Positions 43,353-51,695 of a DNA stretch of 64,000 bases are shown here, in pieces. The notes beneath the pieces were generated by a model. That model made no database searches and was not told where the DNA came from. It saw nothing but the letters and a program-made list of their open reading frames with translations. Origin of the DNA: Stenotrophomonas terrae (lineage in GTDB: Bacteria; Pseudomonadota; Gammaproteobacteria; Xanthomonadales; Xanthomonadaceae); NCBI RefSeq assembly GCF_001431465.1, contig NZ_LDJJ01000002.1, positions 1 through 64,000 on the forward strand, written 5' to 3'. Made by a program: the position numbers and the translations under genes. Position 1 is the stretch's first letter. Every line of letters begins with the position of its first letter.

Positions 43353-45884
43353 ATGTGCACACGGAATCGTTCAAGGAACTGCCGCTGCTCATTGTTGTCC
43401 CTGGCCTTGATTGCCGGCCTTGCACAGGCCCAGGACAGCGGTGGCGGCGTCGACCTGCAGTTCGGCAACTGGCTGGACCCCAGCGGTCGCATTGGCTGGG
43501 ATGGCTGTGATCCGGACGGTGAAAGCTGGTTGAGCGCGGAAAACAAGCGCACCCCGACCGGCTTCCTGTACGGTTGCGCGCCGCAGCTGGCCACTGCCAA
43601 GCCTTTCGGCGATAACGGCTGGACCTGGTCGGGCAATGTCGCCCTTGGCTTCCTGCACCTCAGTGGCGATGAGCGCAACACCAACTGGCGCCGCTTCCGC
43701 GACCCTGACGATGGCGTCGTTCTGCAGGCCAACTTCAGCCTGGCGCGCGCCGAGGATGGCCGCTACGTCGATGTTCGCATGAGCCACCTTGACCGCGACA
43801 ACCAGTACCTGCGCGCGGTGTTCGGGCAGGCGGGCCGTTACAAGGTGCAGGCCTTCGCGCGCAGCACGCCGAATGTACTCAGCGGCAATGCGCGCTCGAT
43901 CTGGGATGGCGTCGGCAGCGCACACCTGACACTGAAACCCGGCGTCGCTGCAGCCGGCAGCAGCGCCGCGCAGGTGGCGGCGATCTCGGCCGCACAGCCG
44001 CTCAGCAGCTTGAGCGTGGTGCGCGACAAGGTCGGGGTGAGCGTCAACTACCTGCTCAATCCGCGCTGGACCGGCTATGCCAGCCTCAGCCACGAAGAAC
44101 GCAGCGGCGCGCGTCCCTTCGGCGGGCCATTCTTCTTCAACTACCCGTTCCCCGCCAATGGCGGCGTCTATGAGATCCCCCGCCCCATCGAAGACAGCAC
44201 GCTCAACTTCATGGGCGGCTTCCGTTTTGTGGGCAATGTCTGGCGCACTGATTTCAACTACACCGGCTCGTTCTTCCGCAACGCGCACAGCTCCTATGAC
44301 TACCAGGTGCCCTACGGCCTGTACTCGGTGGCCGGCGCCTATACGCCGCCGCTGACCCAGGGCTCGTTCGCCTATGAACCGGAGAATGACTACCACCGCC
44401 TGGGCCTCACCTTCGGCCGCAAGCTTCCGTCCTGGAATGGCGATTTCTCGGTGAATCTGGCGCTGACCACCATGCGCCAGAACGAAAAGCTGTTGGCACC
44501 AATGGATTGCCAGGGACAGTTCGGGCAGGCGCTGGCGCCGCCCTTCATCTACGACTGCGCCAACTGGAACACCACCGATGCACTGTCGCGCAAGCGCGCC
44601 GGCCTGGCCATCAACAACCAGAAGGTGGATGCACGCCTGGTGCTGATGCCCAACGACGATGTCACCTGGCGCAACACCGCACGCTATCTGCGCGAGGACT
44701 ATAGCGGCAGCTACTGGGCCTACAACCCGCTCACCGACCAGTACGGCTACATCGCCGAAAACGGCGCGCAGGGCAGCGTGGTACCGGGCGAAATGGGGGT
44801 CTGGGATCGCGGCCCGAACGCCTCGGTGCTCACCCGCATCCGCAACCTGCCGCTGGATAAGGAAACGCGCGAGGTCTCGACCGGCGCCGACTTCCGCAGC
44901 AGCAACAAGAACACCTTGTCGGCCAGCTACACCTATACCGCGATCGAACGCGCCCACCGCGAAGTAGCCACCACCCACGACAACCTGCTCAAACTGGGCT
45001 GGAACAACCGCGCGCTCGACTGGCTGAGCTTCCGCGCCAACTATTCCTACCTCGACCGCAGCGGCAGCAGGTACTACTACGACCCCTACGAGTTCACCTT
45101 CTCCAGCTCCCTGCCCGGCTTTGTCGAGCCCGCAGGTGGGCTGAGCCCGCATACGGTGTCCAACCTGCGCAAATACGACATCGCCTCGCGTACGCAGCAG
45201 AAGCTGGACCTGATGGCCACCTTCATCCTGCCGCATGACATGACGATCTACGCCTCGGTGCGCGGTGACCGCAACCGCTATGACGCGCAGATTGGCCGGC
45301 AACGTTTTGACACCTATGCCGGCAGCGTGCAGTGGGAATGGCAGCCCAACCCCAACACCACTGCCAGCGCCTGGTATGGACTGGACCGTTCCACCCTGGT
45401 GTTTGCCAACGTCAACGACGCCACCGGCTCGGACCCGGCGTTGGGCGGCCCGACCTATCCGGAAGCCAATCGCTGGTGGATGGACGATGCCCAACGCAAC
45501 CACTACGCCGGTTTGAACTTCACCCGCCGGCTGGGCCGCGCCACCCTGGACCTGGCCTGGAACTGGACCTATTCGCGCGGCAAGACCAGCTACCGGATGA
45601 ACTCGCCAGACGCCCTGACCACGCCGGCCAATGCAGCACTAGCCAGCGGCAGCTATCCGGTGATGGTGTACCGGGTCAATTCGGTGACTGCCGGCCTGTC
45701 GCTGCCGCTGAACAAGCGCATGCGTCTGCGGCTGTTTGATACCTATGAGCGCGGCAATCTGTCGGACTGGCATTACTTCGGCTTCGAGGACACCCTGGTC
45801 TATGACCATCGGGTGTATACCGATGGCGGGCCGTCCAGCTACAACGTCAACCTGGTCGGCATGCTGTTCGAGGTGGCCTTATGA
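43353..45884 (+). CDS. MtrB/PioB-family outer-membrane beta-barrel protein
   Basis: This 843-residue protein has a signal peptide (MCTRNRSRNCRCSLLSLALIAGLAQA) and a long barrel region. It holds phrases typical of the decaheme-associated family, such as GRYKVQAFARSTPNVLSG and PRPIEDSTLNFMGGFRF, and ends in hydrophobic YNVNLVGMLFEVAL. In Shewanella MtrB and Rhodopseudomonas PioB this barrel sheathes the decaheme cytochrome. Cysteines occur in GWDGCDPD, YGCAPQL, MDCQGQF and YDCANW, but no CxxC of the Shewanella MtrB type is in the mature N-terminus. It starts 12 bases after the decaheme gene and overlaps the next gene by four bases. Confidence 0.9.
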   Translation: MCTRNRSRNCRCSLLSLALIAGLAQAQDSGGGVDLQFGNWLDPSGRIGWDGCDPDGESWLSAENKRTPTGFLYGCAPQLATAKPFGDNGWTWSGNVALGFLHLSGDERNTNWRRFRDPDDGVVLQANFSLARAEDGRYVDVRMSHLDRDNQYLRAVFGQAGRYKVQAFARSTPNVLSGNARSIWDGVGSAHLTLKPGVAAAGSSAAQVAAISAAQPLSSLSVVRDKVGVSVNYLLNPRWTGYASLSHEERSGARPFGGPFFFNYPFPANGGVYEIPRPIEDSTLNFMGGFRFVGNVWRTDFNYTGSFFRNAHSSYDYQVPYGLYSVAGAYTPPLTQGSFAYEPENDYHRLGLTFGRKLPSWNGDFSVNLALTTMRQNEKLLAPMDCQGQFGQALAPPFIYDCANWNTTDALSRKRAGLAINNQKVDARLVLMPNDDVTWRNTARYLREDYSGSYWAYNPLTDQYGYIAENGAQGSVVPGEMGVWDRGPNASVLTRIRNLPLDKETREVSTGADFRSSNKNTLSASYTYTAIERAHREVATTHDNLLKLGWNNRALDWLSFRANYSYLDRSGSRYYYDPYEFTFSSSLPGFVEPAGGLSPHTVSNLRKYDIASRTQQKLDLMATFILPHDMTIYASVRGDRNRYDAQIGRQRFDTYAGSVQWEWQPNPNTTASAWYGLDRSTLVFANVNDATGSDPALGGPTYPEANRWWMDDAQRNHYAGLNFTRRLGRATLDLAWNWTYSRGKTSYRMNSPDALTTPANAALASGSYPVMVYRVNSVTAGLSLPLNKRMRLRLFDTYERGNLSDWHYFGFEDTLVYDHRVYTDGGPSSYNVNLVGMLFEVAL

Positions 45885-46645
45885 AGGCGCTCTGGTTGAT
45901 CGCCGCACTTGCGGCCACCCCACAAGCCGATCCACCGGCGAGCACCGATGCGGCCGCGGCCACGCCTGCTGCCGACAGCGCCGCCACGGCCACGCCAGCA
46001 CCGCCTGCACGCTACGACCTGCGCAGCGCACATGCCGCAAGCGGCGATGCGCTGGCCGGCAAGGGCAAGTCCGAGGTCTGCGCGGCCTGCCATGGCGGCG
46101 ACGGCATCGCCATCACCCCGGCCTTTCCGAACCTTGCCGGGCAGAAAGCCGCCTATCTGTACTGGGCGCTGCATGCCTACAAGAGCGGGCGCATGCCCGA
46201 GTCACCGATGACCGCGATGGCCGCATCGCTGGAAGAACAGGACATCCGCGACCTGTCGGCCTACTACGCCAGCCTGCCGGTACCGCCACCGGCCGCCGAT
46301 GCACCGCCTGTTGAACTGGATCCGGCGCTGCTCAGCCAAGGCCAGGCGATCTACAGGGACGGTGACCCCAGCAAGGGCATACCGCCCTGCCAGGGCTGTC
46401 ACGGCGTTGACGGCCGCGGCAACCCACAGGCCGGTTTTGTCGACCGCAGCGGGCGCATGCCGTACGCCGCCTACCCGGCCCTGCGTGGGCAACAGAACGA
46501 CTACCTGCAAACCCGTCTGCAGCAGTTCCACGACGATGCCATCGATGCCTCCAGCAACAGCCGGGTCATGCACGGCATCGGCCAGCGGCTGGACGCGGAC
46601 AGCATCAAGGCGGTGTCCACCTGGCTTTCATCGCTCAAGCAATAA
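45881..46645 (+). CDS. Diheme cytochrome c, c4-like
   Basis: The 254-residue secreted protein has a short hydrophobic start (MKALWLIAALAATPQA), an Ala/Pro/Thr-rich linker and two cytochrome c domains with CAACH and CQGCH heme sites. Methionine ligand candidates are in SGRMPESPMT and GRMPYAAYPALRGQQNDYL. Two-domain c4 cytochromes are periplasmic electron carriers. It overlaps the barrel gene by four bases, so it is probably the electron partner of the decaheme protein. Confidence 0.88.
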   Translation: MKALWLIAALAATPQADPPASTDAAAATPAADSAATATPAPPARYDLRSAHAASGDALAGKGKSEVCAACHGGDGIAITPAFPNLAGQKAAYLYWALHAYKSGRMPESPMTAMAASLEEQDIRDLSAYYASLPVPPPAADAPPVELDPALLSQGQAIYRDGDPSKGIPPCQGCHGVDGRGNPQAGFVDRSGRMPYAAYPALRGQQNDYLQTRLQQFHDDAIDASSNSRVMHGIGQRLDADSIKAVSTWLSSLKQ

Positions 46646-46715
46646 CCACCCCACCCGCCACCGCGCGGTGTGTTCCCGCTGTCCTGTTCAAGAAGTCACC
46701 GATAAGGAGTCACCC

Positions 46716-47168
46716 ATGAAGTCCCGTATTTTCCTTGCCCTGCTGCTGATCGGCGGCGCATCCGCCGCGCACGCTTCCGATACCTGTTCGGTCAGCCTGG
46801 AAGGCAACGATGCGATGAAGTTCAATGCCACCAATATCGATGTACCCAAGAGCTGTACGAACTTCACCATCAACCTGAAGCACGCCGGCAAGATGGCCAA
46901 GAACATCATGGGCCACAACGTGGTGGTGGCAAAAACCGCGGACATGGCCGGCATCGACAGCGACGGAATGAAGGCCGGGCTGGCGGCGGACTACATCAAG
47001 GCCGGCGACACCCGCGTGATCGCCCACAGCAAGGTGGTCGGTGGTGGCGAAACCACCTCCCTCTCGATCCCGGTCGCCCGCCTCACCGCCGCTGCCGCGC
47101 CGCTGTCGTTCTTCTGCAGCTTCCCCGGCCACGCGACGATGATGAAGGGCACGGTGACCCTCAAGTAG
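46716..47168 (+). CDS. azu: Azurin
   Basis: This blue copper protein of 150 residues has a signal peptide (MKSRIFLALLLIGGASAAHA). The type-1 copper ligands are visible: His in MGHNVVV, and Cys, His and Met in FFCSFPGHATMMKG. The N-terminus (CSVSLEGNDAMKFNATNIDVPKSC) has the conserved azurin disulfide cysteines. A clean ribosome site (aaggag) precedes the ATG. As the last gene of the inserted electron-transfer group, it is likely another periplasmic carrier for the same conduit. Confidence 0.95.
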   Translation: MKSRIFLALLLIGGASAAHASDTCSVSLEGNDAMKFNATNIDVPKSCTNFTINLKHAGKMAKNIMGHNVVVAKTADMAGIDSDGMKAGLAADYIKAGDTRVIAHSKVVGGGETTSLSIPVARLTAAAAPLSFFCSFPGHATMMKGTVTLK

Positions 47169-47307
47169 GCCATCCCGCACCGCCGATATCCGGATTTGCG
47201 GTATCTTGCGCTAGTCTGAAAACAGCAACGGTGGTGCAGCCCGCACCGCCCAGCCGGCCAGGCCGCAGATCGCGGCCCGGCCATCGTCTTCCTCAGCGAG
47301 CGAGCGG

Positions 47308-48060
47308 ATGTTCAAAGGTTTAGCAGGTTGGTTTCACAAGCTGGGCTCCCCGCCTTACTTCGATACCTTCGCCGCCCGTTGGTCCACCTGGTGTTACATC
47401 GCCGCCCTGCCTCTGTTCGGCTTCGGCCTGTGGCAGGCACTGGCGGTGGTGCCGGCCGACTACCAGCAAGGCGATAGCTTCCGCATCCTCTACATCCACG
47501 TGCCGTCGGCATGGATGAGCCTGTTCGTATTCGGGCTGATGGCCTTGTACAGCGCCATCGCACTAATCTGGCGGATCAAACTCTGCGAAATCCTGGCCAT
47601 GGCCTGCGCGCCCATCGGTGCCGCATTCACCCTGATCACCCTGCTCACCGGCAGCATCTGGGGTAAACCCATGTGGGGCACCTGGTGGGACTGGGACCCG
47701 CGCCTGACCACCGAACTGATCCTGCTGTTCATGTACCTGGGGGTGATGGGCCTGTACGGCGCCATCGATGACCGCCGCGCCGCCGCGCGCGCGGCCGGCC
47801 TGTTGGCCATCGTCGGCGTGGTGATGTTGCCCATCATCCGTTACTCGGTGGTGTGGTGGAACTCACTGCACCAGGGCCAGACCATCCGCGTATTCGGCGA
47901 ATCCAGCATGGACAGCAGCATGATCCTGCCGCTGTGGATCATGGTGCTGGCCACCAAGTTCTGGTTCGCCGGCTCGCTGCTCTCGCGTGCACGCGCCGAC
48001 AACCTGCGCCGTGAGGTTGGCAAGGCCTGGCTGCGCGAACGGCTGGAGAAATCGGCATGA
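47308..48060 (+). CDS. ccmC: Heme exporter membrane protein CcmC
   Basis: This 250-residue six-helix protein presents heme to CcmE. It has the tryptophan-rich motif WGTWWDWDPRLTTELILL and external histidines at HVPSAWMS and SLHQGQ. It resumes the ccm operon after the five-gene insertion, so a promoter is likely in the 139 bases after azurin, where ttgcgg..tagtct is a possible pair. ccmD overlaps by four bases. Confidence 0.96.
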   Translation: MFKGLAGWFHKLGSPPYFDTFAARWSTWCYIAALPLFGFGLWQALAVVPADYQQGDSFRILYIHVPSAWMSLFVFGLMALYSAIALIWRIKLCEILAMACAPIGAAFTLITLLTGSIWGKPMWGTWWDWDPRLTTELILLFMYLGVMGLYGAIDDRRAAARAAGLLAIVGVVMLPIIRYSVVWWNSLHQGQTIRVFGESSMDSSMILPLWIMVLATKFWFAGSLLSRARADNLRREVGKAWLRERLEKSA

Positions 48061-48230
48061 GCTATTTCAAATACGTGGCGCTGGCCTACGCGGTGTTCTT
48101 CATCGTGCTGGCCTGGGACTTCATCGTGCCGCGCCTGCAGATCCGCCAGCAGCTGCGTCAAGCACGCGCGCGTATCCAGCGCGCCAACCGTACCAGCAGC
48201 GCAGTCGTTGACGAGGAACTGAGCCGATGA
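48057..48230 (+). CDS. ccmD: Heme exporter protein CcmD
   Basis: This 57-residue single-pass protein begins [21 protein letters not shown] and ends with a positively charged cytoplasmic helix ([18 protein letters not shown]). CcmD binds CcmC and CcmE and is needed for holo-CcmE release. Position between ccmC and ccmE with four-base overlaps on each side, membrane segment and charge pattern identify it. Confidence 0.92.
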   Translation: MSYFKYVALAYAVFFIVLAWDFIVPRLQIRQQLRQARARIQRANRTSSAVVDEELSR

Positions 48231-48694
48231 GCCCGACCCAACGCCGCCGCCTGCTGTGGGTATTGCTGGTGGTGCTGGTGGCCGCCGCCGCCGTCGCCCT
48301 GGTCAGCACCGCCCTGCAACGCAATATCGCCTACCTGTACACCCCGGCCGAGGTCAAAGCCGGCAAGGTCGCGCCCGATGCCCGCTTCCGGCTCGGCGGC
48401 ATGGTCGCCAAAGGCTCGTTCAAGCGCGAACCCGGCGCCCTGCTGGCACGCTTCGAGGTCAGCGATGGCGACGCGGTGCTGCCGGTATCCTATGACCGCA
48501 TCCTGCCGGATCTGTTCCGCGAAGGTCAGGCCGTGGTCGCCACCGGGCGCATGGCCAACGGCGTGTTCGTTGCCGAGGATGTGCTGGCCAAGCACGACGA
48601 GACCTACATGCCCAAGGAGCTGGCCGACAAGATGGGCGTGGCGCACGACAAGCACCAGGTCCCGGCCACCACCCCAACGACGGGAACACCCTGA
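48227..48694 (+). CDS. ccmE: Heme chaperone CcmE
   Basis: CcmE carries heme covalently through a histidine from CcmC to CcmF. The 155-residue protein has an N-terminal membrane anchor ([22 protein letters not shown]), an OB fold ([17 protein letters not shown]) and the heme-binding segment [18 protein letters not shown] with the essential His and following Tyr. ccmF starts right after its stop. Confidence 0.96.
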   Translation: MSPTQRRRLLWVLLVVLVAAAAVALVSTALQRNIAYLYTPAEVKAGKVAPDARFRLGGMVAKGSFKREPGALLARFEVSDGDAVLPVSYDRILPDLFREGQAVVATGRMANGVFVAEDVLAKHDETYMPKELADKMGVAHDKHQVPATTPTTGTP

Positions 48695-50629
48695 GTGCTT
48701 GGTGAAATCGGACAGGTACTACTGATACTCGCCCTGCTGGCAGCGCTGCTGCAAAGCGTCCTGCCACTGATCGGCGCCCAGCGCGGCATTCCCGCGCTCA
48801 CCGCGATCGCACGACCGGCAGCGATGCTGCAGCTGACCATGGTGCTGGCCGCCTTCGTGGTGCTGACCATCGCCTTCGTGCGCCAGGATTTCTCGCTGCG
48901 CTACGTCGCCGACAACTCCAACTCGCTGCTGCCGATGATCTACCGCTATTCGGCGGTGTGGGGCGCGCACGAAGGCTCGCTGCTGATGTGGTCGCTGGTG
49001 TTGGCGCTATGGACCGCCGCCGTTGCCGAGTTCTCGCGGCAGCTGCCGGCGGAAGTGGTGGCGCGGGTATTGGCGGTAATGGGCATGATCAGCGTTGGCT
49101 TCCTCGCCTTCCTGCTGTTCACCTCCAACCCGTTTGCGCGCCTGCTGCCGGCGCCGGCTGAGGGCCACGACCTCAACCCGCTGCTGCAGGACCCGGGGCT
49201 GATCATCCACCCACCGCTGCTGTATCTGGGTTATGTCGGCTTCGCGGTGCCGTTTGCCTTCGCCATTGCCGCATTGATCGATGGCCGCATTGATGTGCGC
49301 TGGCTGCGCTGGACCCGGCCGTGGACCAATGCGGCATGGGGCTTTTTGACCATCGGCATCGCCCTGGGCAGCTGGTGGGCCTACTACGAGCTGGGTTGGG
49401 GTGGCTGGTGGTTCTGGGACCCGGTGGAGAACGCCAGCTTCATGCCATGGCTGGTGGGCGCGGCCCTGCTGCACTCGCAAGCGGCCACTGAAAAACGCGG
49501 CGTGTTTGTCGGCTGGACCCTGCTGCTGGCCATCGCCGCGTTCGCGCTGTCGCTGCTGGGCACCTTCCTGGTGCGCTCGGGCGTGCTGACCAGCGTGCAT
49601 TCGTTTGCCGCCGATCCCTCGCGCGGCCTGTTCATCCTGATTTTCCTGGGCATCGTCGTCGGCGGCTCGCTGCTGCTGTATGCGCTGCGCGCGCCCGGCA
49701 TTGGCGGCAACAGCGACGATCCGCGTCGTGCCTTCGCCCTCAACTCGCGCGAAAGCCTGCTGCTGGTCAACAACCTGCTGCTCAGCTGCGCCTGTGCCAT
49801 GGTGCTGCTGGGCACCTTGTATCCGCTGCTGGCCGACGCCCTGGATCTGGGCAAAGTATCAGTGGGCCCGCCGTATTTCGGCACGCTGTTCCTGGTGTTG
49901 ATGGCGCCGATGATCGTCTTGCTGCCGTTCGGCCCACTCAGCCGCTGGCAGCGCGAGCAGGGCCTGCGCACGCTGGCGCTGCTCGCACCCTGGGCCGGGC
50001 TGGCGCTGCTGCTGGGCATCATCGGCTGGTGGATGGCGCCGCAGGGCAAGTTCAAGACCGCCGTCGGCATCGCCGGTGCCGCATGGGTGGCCGGCGGTAC
50101 CGGCTATTACCTGTGGACGCGGCTGCGCAAGGGTGGCCGCCTCAATGCCGAGACCTGGGGCATGCTGATCGCCCACTTCGGCGTTGCCGTGTTCCTGGTC
50201 GGCGCCTTGCTGGTGGAGGCGCTGCATGTGCAGCATGAAGTCGCCCTGGCGCCGGGCAAGAGCGTCGAGGCCGGCGGCTATACGCTGCTGTTCGAGGGCG
50301 TGGACGCCACCGACGGACCCAATTACCACTCCGACCGCGGCCACCTGCAGGTGCTGCGCGGCGACACCTTGATCACCCGCCTGCATCCTGAAAAACGCAT
50401 GTACGCCAGTGGCGGGCAACCGATGACCGAAGCCGGCATCCATCCCGCCCTGGGTGGCGATATCTACGTTGCACTGGGAGAATCACTGGGCGACGGCTCG
50501 TGGGCCGTGCGCGTACAGATCAAACCTTTTGTCCGCTGGATCTGGCTGGGCGCGGCGCTGATGGCGCTGGGCGGTTTCATCACCGCCGTCGACCGCCGTT
50601 TCCGCCGGATGCCTGAGAAATCGAAATGA
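48695..50629 (+). CDS. ccmF: Cytochrome c heme lyase subunit CcmF
   Basis: This 644-residue multi-pass protein is the heme lyase core that joins heme from CcmE to apocytochrome. It has the WWD motif GWGGWWFWDPVENASFMPWL and WGAHEGSLLMW with periplasmic heme-binding histidines. It starts with GTG directly after the ccmE stop and overlaps ccmG by four bases. Ten-heme and two-heme substrates are encoded only a few kilobases upstream. Confidence 0.96.
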   Translation: MLGEIGQVLLILALLAALLQSVLPLIGAQRGIPALTAIARPAAMLQLTMVLAAFVVLTIAFVRQDFSLRYVADNSNSLLPMIYRYSAVWGAHEGSLLMWSLVLALWTAAVAEFSRQLPAEVVARVLAVMGMISVGFLAFLLFTSNPFARLLPAPAEGHDLNPLLQDPGLIIHPPLLYLGYVGFAVPFAFAIAALIDGRIDVRWLRWTRPWTNAAWGFLTIGIALGSWWAYYELGWGGWWFWDPVENASFMPWLVGAALLHSQAATEKRGVFVGWTLLLAIAAFALSLLGTFLVRSGVLTSVHSFAADPSRGLFILIFLGIVVGGSLLLYALRAPGIGGNSDDPRRAFALNSRESLLLVNNLLLSCACAMVLLGTLYPLLADALDLGKVSVGPPYFGTLFLVLMAPMIVLLPFGPLSRWQREQGLRTLALLAPWAGLALLLGIIGWWMAPQGKFKTAVGIAGAAWVAGGTGYYLWTRLRKGGRLNAETWGMLIAHFGVAVFLVGALLVEALHVQHEVALAPGKSVEAGGYTLLFEGVDATDGPNYHSDRGHLQVLRGDTLITRLHPEKRMYASGGQPMTEAGIHPALGGDIYVALGESLGDGSWAVRVQIKPFVRWIWLGAALMALGGFITAVDRRFRRMPEKSK

Positions 50630-51246
50630 ATAGTCCCTCACCCAAAGCCCCACATCGGCTGCCGCCAGTCGCCATCGCCCTGGGCGTGTTGTTCTTCGTC
50701 GGCCTGATGGGCCTGATGCTGTATGGCGTCAGCCGCTCCGGCAAACCGGACCGCGACAGCCTGCCCTCGGCCCTGCTCAACAAGCCAGCGCCTGCCTTCT
50801 CATTGCCGGTGCTGCATGACCCCAGCGTGCATGTCACTGATAAACAACTGCGCGGCGCGCCCTATCTGCTCAACGTCTGGGGCAGCTGGTGCCCGACCTG
50901 CCGCGATGAACACCCCATCCTGACCCGCTTTGCCGAAACCAAGCGCGTGCGCGTGATCGGCTACAACTGGAAGGACGAGCCCAGCGAAGCACTGCGCTGG
51001 CTTGAACAGCTGGGCAATCCCTACATGGTGGTGCTGGCCGACGAGGATGGCCGCACAGCGCTGGACTGGGGCATCGCCGCCGCGCCGGAAACCTTCCTGG
51101 TTGATGGCAGTGGCATCGTCCGCTGGAAGTACAGCGGCGCCATCACCCAGGAGGTCATGGACCAGCAGCTGATCCCGGCGTTGGAAAAAGTCGAAGCCGC
51201 AGCTGGCGGTGCGCACGGTGCACCTGACCTTGGAGCCACCCGATGA
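50626..51246 (+). CDS. ccmG: Thiol:disulfide interchange protein CcmG/DsbE
   Basis: This 206-residue membrane-anchored thioredoxin keeps CxxCH cysteines reduced for heme attachment. Its anchor is ALGVLFFVGLMGLMLYGV and the active site WCPTC occurs in NVWGSWCPTCRDEHP; GAPYLLNVWG and the cis-proline loop AAPETFLVD are CcmG-type. It overlaps ccmF and ccmH by four bases. Confidence 0.95.
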   Translation: MNSPSPKAPHRLPPVAIALGVLFFVGLMGLMLYGVSRSGKPDRDSLPSALLNKPAPAFSLPVLHDPSVHVTDKQLRGAPYLLNVWGSWCPTCRDEHPILTRFAETKRVRVIGYNWKDEPSEALRWLEQLGNPYMVVLADEDGRTALDWGIAAAPETFLVDGSGIVRWKYSGAITQEVMDQQLIPALEKVEAAAGGAHGAPDLGATR

Positions 51247-51695
51247 AAACCTGGGCTGGCGTGTTGCTATGGCTGTGCCTGGCGTTCACCGCCAGCGCAC
51301 AACCGGCCGGCGACCCCAGCCCGCTGCACTACCGCGACCGTGCCGAGGAAGTGCGTTTCCACGCACTGACCGCGGAGCTGCGTTGCGTGCAATGCCAGAA
51401 CCAGTCGCTGGCCGATTCCAATGCGCAGATCGCCCACGACCTGCGCCGCGAAGTGCTCAAGCTGATGCAGGAAGGCCGCAGTGACGCACAGATCAAGCAG
51501 TTCCTGGTCGAGCGCTACGGCGAGTTCGTGTTGTACCGGCCCCAACTGGAGCCCGGCACCGCCCTGCTCTGGTTCGGCCCGGGCCTGCTGTTGCTGGCCG
51601 GGGCGGTGCTGTTGATCATGCACGTGCGCCGCCGCGGCCGCGCGGTGCCTGTTGCCACCAATGACGATGCCAGTCAGGAAGAACGCGAATGGTGA
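51243..51695 (+). CDS. ccmH: Cytochrome c maturation protein CcmH (CycL)
   Basis: The 150-residue protein has a signal sequence, the redox motif LRCVQCQNQSLADSNA (CxxC) and a C-terminal membrane anchor (LLWFGPGLLLLAGAVLLIM). It reduces apocytochrome thiols within the heme lyase complex. It overlaps ccmG by four bases and ccmI by seven. Confidence 0.95.
   Translation: MKTWAGVLLWLCLAFTASAQPAGDPSPLHYRDRAEEVRFHALTAELRCVQCQNQSLADSNAQIAHDLRREVLKLMQEGRSDAQIKQFLVERYGEFVLYRPQLEPGTALLWFGPGLLLLAGAVLLIMHVRRRGRAVPVATNDDASQEEREW

Noticed and set aside
43389-45503. Minus-strand open frame of about 700 codons opposite the MtrB-like barrel gene
   Set aside because: The plus-strand frame has signal peptide, family phrases and four-base coupling to the next gene; the antisense frame has none.
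41434-47307. Recent genomic island or mobile element carrying the decaheme genes
   Set aside because: No integrase, transposase, tRNA end or flanking direct repeat is visible, and base composition looks like the neighbours. The block may be an old insertion, but a mobile element cannot be claimed.
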